20,181 nucleotides of DNA from JAVJUS01 sp040220455 (GTDB taxonomy: Bacteria; Pseudomonadota; Alphaproteobacteria; DSM-16000; Inquilinaceae). Shown here in pieces: positions 13,266-20,181 of the stretch. Location of the stretch: assembly GCA_040220455.1 (NCBI GenBank), contig JAVJUS010000008.1, forward strand, positions 1-20,181. Reading direction: 5' to 3'. The notes beneath the pieces were generated by a model. That model was not told where the DNA came from. It ran no database searches and worked only from the letters and a program-made list of their open reading frames with translations. Position numbers and translations under genes: made by a program. The stretch's first letter is position 1; every line of letters begins with the position of its first letter.

Positions 13266-14069
13266 ATGGCCCATCTGCGCCGCTACCTCTTCGAGACCTC
13301 GTTCGACCCGGATGAGCCGGAGCCGGCCGCGACGCCGGCCGACGAGGCGCCGCCCGAGCCGGAACCGGAGCCCGAGCCGAGCTACGACCAGGCCGCGCTC
13401 GACGCCGCGGTCGCCGAGGCACGCGCCGCCGCCTACGCCGAGGGCGAGGCCGCCGGCCGGGGCGCCGCGGAAGCCGCGCTGGAGCAGCGCGTGGCGGCGA
13501 CGCTCGACGGTCTGGGCGGCCAGCTCTCCGGCCTGATCGAGGCGCGCCAGCGCAGCGACACCCGCGTCGCCGAGGATGCCGCCCGGCTGGCGCGCACCGC
13601 CGCGGGCAAGCTGATGCCGGCGCTCGCCCGCCAGGGCGCGCTCGAGGAGATCGACGCCCTGCTCCGTGACTGCCTGGCGGAGCTGCGCGAGGAGCCGCGC
13701 ATCGTCGTGCGGGTGCCCGACGCCCTGCTCGACCCGGTGCGCGACCGGCTCGACCGGCTGACCGCCGGGCTGGGCTTCTCCGGCGCGGTCGTCCTGCTGG
13801 CCGAGGACTCGCTGGGCCCGACCGACTGCCGTGTCGAGTGGGCCGACGGTGGCGCGGAACGGGTGACCCAGCGGGTCGTCGACCGGATCGACGCGGCGCT
13901 CGCCCGCTACGCCCGCTCGACGACCGACGAGATCGCGACGACGACCCCGGCCGCCGAGGCGGCCCCGAACGTCCCGGCCGCCAAGGCGGCCCCGACCGAA
14001 ACGGCCGCCCGAGCGGCCCCGACCGAAACGGCCGCCGCAGCGGCGGCCCGGGAGGAGAGTGAAGCATGA
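13266..14069 (+). CDS. fliH: Flagellar export ATPase regulator FliH (FlbE)
   Basis: FliH binds the ATPase FliI and anchors it to FliN at the C ring. The 267-residue product has an acidic Pro/Glu-rich N-terminal stretch (about residues 15-42), an Ala/Glu-rich coiled coil with Gly spacing (about 46-115), and the conserved C-terminal domain (RIVVRVPDALLDPVRDRL, and DCRVEWADGGAERVTQRVVDRID). After residue 230 comes an unusual low-complexity tail built of three 9-residue repeats. It starts 4 bases after fliG and overlaps fliN by 4 bases (ATGA). The position between fliG and fliN matches flbE in the Caulobacter fliF operon. Confidence 0.88.
   Translation: MAHLRRYLFETSFDPDEPEPAATPADEAPPEPEPEPEPSYDQAALDAAVAEARAAAYAEGEAAGRGAAEAALEQRVAATLDGLGGQLSGLIEARQRSDTRVAEDAARLARTAAGKLMPALARQGALEEIDALLRDCLAELREEPRIVVRVPDALLDPVRDRLDRLTAGLGFSGAVVLLAEDSLGPTDCRVEWADGGAERVTQRVVDRIDAALARYARSTTDEIATTTPAAEAAPNVPAAKAAPTETAARAAPTETAAAAAAREESEA
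13959..14039 (+). repeat. Three tandem 27-bp units in the 3' end of fliH
   Basis: Units 13959-13985, 13986-14012 and 14013-14039 are in frame and encode AAPNVPAAK, AAPTETAAR and AAPTETAAA. The second and third are identical in their first 24 bases, while the first is diverged, as expected of slippage-driven expansion. Confidence 0.9.
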
Positions 14070-14383
14070 CCACGCGCGACAATCTCGACCTCGACGAACT
14101 CGAGCGGGCCGAGGCCGGCGACGACGCCCCGGCGACGGCCAAGGACCTGGAGGCAATCTACGACATCCCGGTCCAGATCTCCGCCGTGCTCGGCCGCACC
14201 AGCATGCAGGTCAACCAGCTCCTGAAGCTCGGCCGCGGCGCGGTCGTCGAACTCGACCGCAAGGTCGGCGAGGCGATCGACATCTACGTCAACAACCGCC
14301 TCGTCGCCCGAGGCGAGGTCGTCGTCGTCGAGGACCGGCTCGGCGTGACGATGACCGAGATCATCAAGTCGGACCGGTCCTGA
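14066..14383 (+). CDS. fliN: Flagellar motor switch protein FliN
   Basis: A 105-residue C-ring component that also receives the FliH-FliI complex. The whole C-terminal part is the SpoA domain: YDIPVQISAVLGRTSMQVNQLLKLGRG, VVELDRKVGEAIDIYVNNRLVARGEVVVVEDRLGVTMTEI (about residues 32-100). The N-terminal ~28 residues are acidic and probably disordered. ATGA overlap with fliH indicates translational coupling. No fliM is visible in the window. Confidence 0.96.
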   Translation: MTTRDNLDLDELERAEAGDDAPATAKDLEAIYDIPVQISAVLGRTSMQVNQLLKLGRGAVVELDRKVGEAIDIYVNNRLVARGEVVVVEDRLGVTMTEIIKSDRS

Positions 14384-14417
14384 CCCGGACCGTGGCCCGC
14401 GAGGAGTGTGACAGACC

Positions 14418-15806
<1,389 letters not shown>

Positions 15807-15895
15807 GCGACCGCCCCGCCGCCCCACGCGCGCCGGACACGGCCGTGCCCCCGTTCCCTCGCCGCCTCGGCTGAGGCCCGCCGGATCGCCGCGCG

Positions 15896-18037
15896 ATGAC
15901 CGACCAGACATCCACCGCCCCCGCCGGGGGCTCCGGCCAGGGCGCCCCGGGCGCCGGCGCGGGCGACATCGTGCGTCGCCTGGGCGAGCTGCTGTCCGGG
16001 CGCGGCGACCTGGTCCTGGCGCTCGGCCTGGTGACGATCCTCGTCGTCCTGATCCTGCCGATGCCGAGCTGGCTGCTCGACATCGCGCTGGCGATCTCGA
16101 TGACCTTCTCGGTCCTGGTCCTGATGACGGTGCTGTTCATCGGCCGGCCGCTGGAATTCAGCTCCTTCCCGACGATCCTGCTGATCGCGACGATGCTCAG
16201 GCTGTCGCTCAACCTGGCGTCGACCCGGCTGATCCTGTCCGACGGCCATACCGGGACGGACGCCGCCGGCCAGGTGATCGAGGCCTTCGGCAGCTTCGTC
16301 ATGGGCGGCAACTTCGTCATCGGGATCATCGTCTTCGCGATCCTGGTGCTGGTGAACTTCGTCGTCATCACCAAGGGCTCCGGGCGCATCGCCGAGGTCT
16401 CGGCACGGTTCAGCCTGGACGCCATGCCCGGCAAGCAGATGGCGATCGACGCCGACCTGTCCGCCGGGCTGATCGACGAGAACCAGGCCCGCAGCCGGCG
16501 AAAGGAGCTGGAGGACGAGTCCAACTTCTTCGGCGCCATGGACGGCGCGGCCAAGTTCGTGCGCGGCGACGCGGTGGCCGGCCTGCTGATCACCTTCATC
16601 AACGTGATCGGCGGCATCATCATCGGCACCGCCCAGCAGGACATGTCGATGGGCGAGGCGTCCCAGACCTATGTCCTGCTGACCGTCGGCGACGGGCTGG
16701 TCAGCCAGATCCCGGCGCTGGTCGTCTCGATCGCCGCGGGCATGCTGGTCTCCAAGGCGGGCGTCACCCAGACCGCCCACGAGGCGGTGTTCGGCCAGCT
16801 CGGCAGCTATCCCAAGGCGCTGGCGCTGGCCGCCGTGCTGATGGCGTCTCTGGCGCTGCTGCCCGGCATCCCGATGCTCCCGTTCATGCTGCTGGCGCTG
16901 ATCGCCGGCGGCGCGGCCTGGAACATCAATCGCCGCCGCAAGGCCGCCGTGGCGCGCGAAGTCGCCGAATCCCGCGCCGAGGCGGAGGCCCTGCCGGTCG
17001 CCGAGGAGCCGATCTCGACCGCGCTGCAGATCGATCAGATCCGCCTGGAGCTCGGCTACGGCCTGCTCCAGCTCATCAACGGCGAGGACGGCCAGAAGCT
17101 GACCGACCAGATCAAGGGCCTGCGCCGCCAGCTCGCGGCCGACATGGGCTTCGTGCTGCCCTCCGTGCGCATCCAGGACAACCTCCAGCTCCCGTCCAAC
17201 GGCTACGTCATCCGGGTCAAGGAGATCGAGGCCGGCAGCGGCGACGTGCGGCCCGGCATGCTCCTGGTCATGGATCCCAAGGGCGAGCAGATCGCGCTGG
17301 CGGGCGAGGCGACGACCGAGCCGGCCTTCGGCCTGCCGGCCATGTGGATCGACGCGCGCCACCGCGAGGAGGCGATGTTCCGCGGCTACACCGTGGTCGA
17401 CGCCCAGACCGTGCTGACGACACACCTGACCGAGGTCATCCGAGACCAGATGGCCGAGCTGCTGTCCTTCGCGGAGACCCAGAAGCTGCTCGACGAGCTG
17501 ACCGGCGAGCACCAGAAGCTGGTCGGCGACGTCATCCCCTCCCAGATCACGGTTGGCAACCTGCAGCGCATCCTCCAGAACCTGGTCGCCGAGCGCGTCT
17601 CGGTGCGCGACCTGCCCGCGATCCTCGAGGCGATCGCCGAGGCGGCGGCCTACACCCGCAACATCGGCGCCATCACCGAGCATGTCCGCTCGCGCCTGGC
17701 GCGCCAGATCAGCCACGCGCACACGACCGACAACGGCTACATCCCGCTGATCACCCTGTCGGCGGACTGGGAGCAGGCCTTCGCCGAATCGATCGTCGGC
17801 GACGGCGAGGACCGCCAGCTCGCCATGGCGCCGAGCAAGCTGCAGGAGTTCATCGGCGGCGTTCGCCAGGCCTTCGAGCGGCAGGCGGCCGCCGGCGAGG
17901 CGCCGGTGTTGTTGACCAGCCCCGGAATCCGGGCCTATGTCCGCTCCATCGTGGAACGATTCCGCCCGGCCACCCCGGTACTCTCGCAGAACGAGATCCA
18001 CCCGAAGGCCAAGATCCGAACCTTGGGGCAGATATGA
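15896..18037 (+). CDS. flhA: Flagellar export gate protein FlhA
   Basis: The 713-residue core of the flagellar type III export apparatus. After a Gly/Pro-rich start come the hydrophobic segments of the membrane half (residues about 38-345). The family signature RIAEVSARFSLDAMPGKQMA lies near residues 164-183, followed by IDENQARSRRKELEDESNFFGAMDGAAKFVRGD. The C-terminal half is the cytosolic ring that docks chaperone-substrate complexes (IRLELGYGLLQLI, VRIQDNL, MLLVMDP and others). It is complete and of normal length. The ribosome-binding site is weak. It follows flbD by 89 bases and precedes flhF by 40. Confidence 0.98.
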   Translation: MTDQTSTAPAGGSGQGAPGAGAGDIVRRLGELLSGRGDLVLALGLVTILVVLILPMPSWLLDIALAISMTFSVLVLMTVLFIGRPLEFSSFPTILLIATMLRLSLNLASTRLILSDGHTGTDAAGQVIEAFGSFVMGGNFVIGIIVFAILVLVNFVVITKGSGRIAEVSARFSLDAMPGKQMAIDADLSAGLIDENQARSRRKELEDESNFFGAMDGAAKFVRGDAVAGLLITFINVIGGIIIGTAQQDMSMGEASQTYVLLTVGDGLVSQIPALVVSIAAGMLVSKAGVTQTAHEAVFGQLGSYPKALALAAVLMASLALLPGIPMLPFMLLALIAGGAAWNINRRRKAAVAREVAESRAEAEALPVAEEPISTALQIDQIRLELGYGLLQLINGEDGQKLTDQIKGLRRQLAADMGFVLPSVRIQDNLQLPSNGYVIRVKEIEAGSGDVRPGMLLVMDPKGEQIALAGEATTEPAFGLPAMWIDARHREEAMFRGYTVVDAQTVLTTHLTEVIRDQMAELLSFAETQKLLDELTGEHQKLVGDVIPSQITVGNLQRILQNLVAERVSVRDLPAILEAIAEAAAYTRNIGAITEHVRSRLARQISHAHTTDNGYIPLITLSADWEQAFAESIVGDGEDRQLAMAPSKLQEFIGGVRQAFERQAAAGEAPVLLTSPGIRAYVRSIVERFRPATPVLSQNEIHPKAKIRTLGQI

Positions 18038-18077
18038 CACCGCCACGGGATAGAGACCCGGCGGGGGATGGCGGCCG

Positions 18078-19064
18078 GTGCGGCTGAAATCCTTCATCGC
18101 GCCGAGCATGGCCGACGCCATGGCGATGGTCCGCGAGGCGCTGGGCGATGACGCGGTCATCGTCGGCACGCGCGAGGAAGACGACGGCGTGCGCATCACC
18201 GCCGCGATCGACGAGGCCGTGGCGCGCGCCGCCTCCGTGTCGAGCGCGCTGCGCGACCCGGCGCCCGACGAGAGCGCCGGCGACGTCGTCGACACCGCCT
18301 ACGAAACCTTCCGCCGCCACGGGCTGCCGGCGACGCTGGGCGAGACGCTGCTGGAGCGCGTCGGCGCCATGGAGACGCGCGAGCCGGCGATCGCCATCGC
18401 CGGGGCGCTGCGCCAGACCCTGGAATTCGCGCCGCTGGGCGACGAGGCCTTCGAGCGGCCGATCATGCTGGTCGGCCCGCCGGGCGCCGGCAAGACGCAG
18501 ACGACGGCCAAGCTCGCCGCGCGCGGCCTCGTTGCGGGGCGCAGCGTGTCGGTGCTGACCACGGATACCGAGCGCACCGGCGGCGTCGCCCCGCTCGAGG
18601 CCTTCATGAACGCCCTGCGCCTCGATCTGCTCAGCGTCGAGACTCCGGACCTCCTGCGCCACGGACTCGAGGCCGCGGCCGCATCCGATCATGTCCTGGT
18701 CGACAGCGCCGGGCGCAATCACCTCGACGAGGAAGACCTGGGCGACCTGGGCGACTTCCTGATCGGCGGGCCGGTCGAGCCGGTGCTGGTGCTGCCGGCG
18801 GGCGTCGATCCGGTCGAGGCGAGCGACATCGCGGCCGCCTTCGCCGATTGCGGCGTGCGCCGGATGATCGCCACCCGCCTCGACATGACCCGTCGCCTGG
18901 GCAGCATTCTCGCCGCCGCCTGGTCGTCGGATCTCGCGATCGCGGAATTCGGGCGCACCCCGCGCCTCAAGGGCGGCCTGACCCCCGCCGATCCCCGGGC
19001 CCTGGCGCGGCTCTTGCTTCCCAGCGCCGGCCCGTACCTCAAGATGACCGGAACCGACAGATGA
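18078..19064 (+). CDS. flhF: Flagellar placement GTPase FlhF
   Basis: FlhF is an SRP-family GTPase that marks the site of polar flagellar assembly. The start MRLKSFIAPSMADAMAMVREALGDDAVIV (part) is the characteristic FlhF N-terminus and fixes the GTG start. The GTPase part shows G1 GPPGAGKTQTTAK from about residue 133, DTERTGG in place of the usual DTYRIGA, DSAGR in place of DTAGR, and TRLD in place of TKLD, so several motifs are relaxed. At 328 residues it is short for the family and lacks a long basic linker. It overlaps flhG by 4 bases (ATGA). Confidence 0.93.
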   Translation: MRLKSFIAPSMADAMAMVREALGDDAVIVGTREEDDGVRITAAIDEAVARAASVSSALRDPAPDESAGDVVDTAYETFRRHGLPATLGETLLERVGAMETREPAIAIAGALRQTLEFAPLGDEAFERPIMLVGPPGAGKTQTTAKLAARGLVAGRSVSVLTTDTERTGGVAPLEAFMNALRLDLLSVETPDLLRHGLEAAAASDHVLVDSAGRNHLDEEDLGDLGDFLIGGPVEPVLVLPAGVDPVEASDIAAAFADCGVRRMIATRLDMTRRLGSILAAAWSSDLAIAEFGRTPRLKGGLTPADPRALARLLLPSAGPYLKMTGTDR

Positions 19065-19864
19065 GCGAGCCCCGTATCGCGGCCTTCCCGGACAACGCCC
19101 CGCCCGCCGGAGACCGGATCATCGCCGTGGCCAGCGGCAAGGGCGGCGTCGGCAAGACCTGGTTTTCGGTGAGCCTGTGCCACGCCTTCGCGCGGGAAAG
19201 CCACCGCACGCTGCTGTTCGACGGCGATCTCGGGCTCGCCAATGTGGACATCCAGCTGGGCCTCATGCCGGCGCGCGATCTGGGCGCGGTCTTCGAGGGG
19301 GAGATCACGCTCAAGGGCTCGGCCCAGCGCTTCGCGCCGGGCGGCTTCGACATCATCGCCGGCCGGTCGGGCAGCGGCAGCCTGGCCAGCCTGTCCTCCC
19401 ACCGCCTGGCCGAGATCAGCGCCGACCTCCTGGCCATGGCGGAGGACTACGACCGGGTCGTCCTCGACCTCGCCGCCGGCATCGACCGGCAGGTCCGCCA
19501 GCTCGCCGTGCAGGCGGCGACCGTCCTGGTCGTGACCACCGACGAGCCGACGGCGCTGACCGACGCCTATGCCCTGATCAAGGTCCTGACCGCGCGCAAG
19601 CCGGAGTCCGATGTCCGCGTCATCGTAAACAAGGCGCAGACCCGCCACGAGGGCGAGCGCACCTACGCCACGTTGCTTCGGGCCTGCGAGACCTTCCTGA
19701 AGATCAGCCCGCCGCTCGCCGGCATCGTGCGCGAGGATCGGCGCGTTCGCGAGGCGATCCGCGCCCAGGTGCCGCTGCTGACGCGCTCGCCCAACTGCCA
19801 GGCCGCCGACGACATCGAGGCGATCGCCGCGCCGCTGGCCGGGCTGCGCCGCAAGGCCGTGTAG
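19061..19864 (+). CDS. flhG: Flagellar number regulator FlhG (MinD/ParA-type ATPase)
   Basis: A 267-residue MinD-like ATPase that limits flagellar number and antagonises FlhF. It shows the deviant Walker A SGKGGVGKT (residues 25-33), LLFDGDLGLANVDIQLGL, RVVLDLAAGID and VVTTDEPTALTDAYALIKVL. The C-terminal end IEAIAAPLAGLRRKAV could form the membrane-binding amphipathic helix. The N-terminal segment (1-18) shows no DQAxxLR motif, which in other FlhG proteins stimulates FlhF GTPase activity. The ATG at 19061 overlaps the flhF stop, so the two are coupled. Confidence 0.9.
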   Translation: MSEPRIAAFPDNAPPAGDRIIAVASGKGGVGKTWFSVSLCHAFARESHRTLLFDGDLGLANVDIQLGLMPARDLGAVFEGEITLKGSAQRFAPGGFDIIAGRSGSGSLASLSSHRLAEISADLLAMAEDYDRVVLDLAAGIDRQVRQLAVQAATVLVVTTDEPTALTDAYALIKVLTARKPESDVRVIVNKAQTRHEGERTYATLLRACETFLKISPPLAGIVREDRRVREAIRAQVPLLTRSPNCQAADDIEAIAAPLAGLRRKAV

Positions 19865-20181
19865 ATGACCGAGCCGCCGACCGGCCCGGCGCCGGCTCGT
19901 CCCGGCGGCGGCAACGCGGCGGCGCCCGGTGCGGCGACGGCGCCGGTTCGCGCGGCGGTGACGGCCCTGCCGGACGGACTCGCGGCCCGGGCCGCCGCGG
20001 GCGCGTCCGCGGGGGCGGAGCGCGCCCTGACGCTCTCCGGCACCCTCGGCGCCGCGCGCCCGGACGGCACGGCGTCGCTGCGCACGGCCTCCGGCGACGT
20101 GACGCTGAAACTCCCGGCCGACGGCGCGGCGCGCCAGGCCGCCGGCCGGACGGTGAGCCTGACGCTCGTCCTGACCGGCGG
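19865..20181 (+). CDS. Unidentified protein, N-terminal part only (possibly FliK-like)
   Basis: An ATG follows the flhG stop directly (TAGATG), and the frame stays open to the window edge, giving 105 residues. The first ~50 are Ala/Pro/Gly-rich and disordered. Residues about 53-105 (LTLSGTLGAARPDGTASLRTASGDVTLKLP and so on) read as short beta strands. Hook-length control proteins of the FliK type often have such a composition and sit in flagellar operons, but the diagnostic C-terminal domain would be outside the window. No function can be assigned with confidence. Confidence 0.55.
   Translation, partial: MTEPPTGPAPARPGGGNAAAPGAATAPVRAAVTALPDGLAARAAAGASAGAERALTLSGTLGAARPDGTASLRTASGDVTLKLPADGAARQAAGRTVSLTLVLTG

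Overview
This window is a chromosomal flagellar gene region of a GC-rich alphaproteobacterium. Several family markers point there: the FlbT/FlaF pair, an FlbD-type sigma-54 activator, the CtrA inhibitor SciP, and the gene order fliF-fliG-fliH(flbE)-fliN-flbD, which is the order of the Caulobacter fliF operon. FlhF and FlhG next to flhA suggest a polar flagellum and fit a Rhodospirillales-like or Caulobacter-like lineage. The genus cannot be named from the sequence alone.

Left part (1-8091). The first ~200 bases may hold the 3' tail of an unidentified gene, followed by about 440 bp of non-coding DNA with four copies of a GTAGGTCGG-type palindromic repeat. On the minus strand lie two paralogous filament cassettes in tandem. 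Cassette A (upstream in the direction of transcription) is flagellin (8091-6277), DUF1217 protein (6121-5348), FlaF (5309-4875). Cassette B is flagellin (4244-2427), DUF1217 protein (2279-1506), FlaF (1454-1053), FlbT (1063-650). The flagellins are about 605 aa, roughly twice the usual alphaproteobacterial length, because of a ~360-aa central insert. The 630-bp spacer between cassettes holds a string of inverted repeats, a 19-bp dyad resembling an FlbD (ftr) enhancer, and a good sigma-54 promoter for flagellin B. Cassette A has no such promoter; its upstream region instead carries CtrA-like sites.

Middle (8092-10151). A divergent, relatively AT-rich region separates flagellin A from a plus-strand gene for a short FlaG-like protein. 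It is followed by sciP, which has a CtrA half-site upstream.

Right part (10408-20181). All genes are on the plus strand: fliF, fliG, fliH, fliN, flbD, flhA, flhF, flhG, and the start of a further gene cut by the window edge. Short gaps or 4-base overlaps join most of them. A CtrA-like site precedes fliF.

Together the region reads as one regulatory circuit. CtrA, restrained by SciP, would start the early basal-body operon that encodes FlbD. FlbD with sigma-54 would then switch on flagellin B. FlbT and FlaF would tune flagellin translation and export, and FlhF/FlhG would set flagellar position and number. The regulatory links are inferred from sites and family knowledge, not demonstrated.
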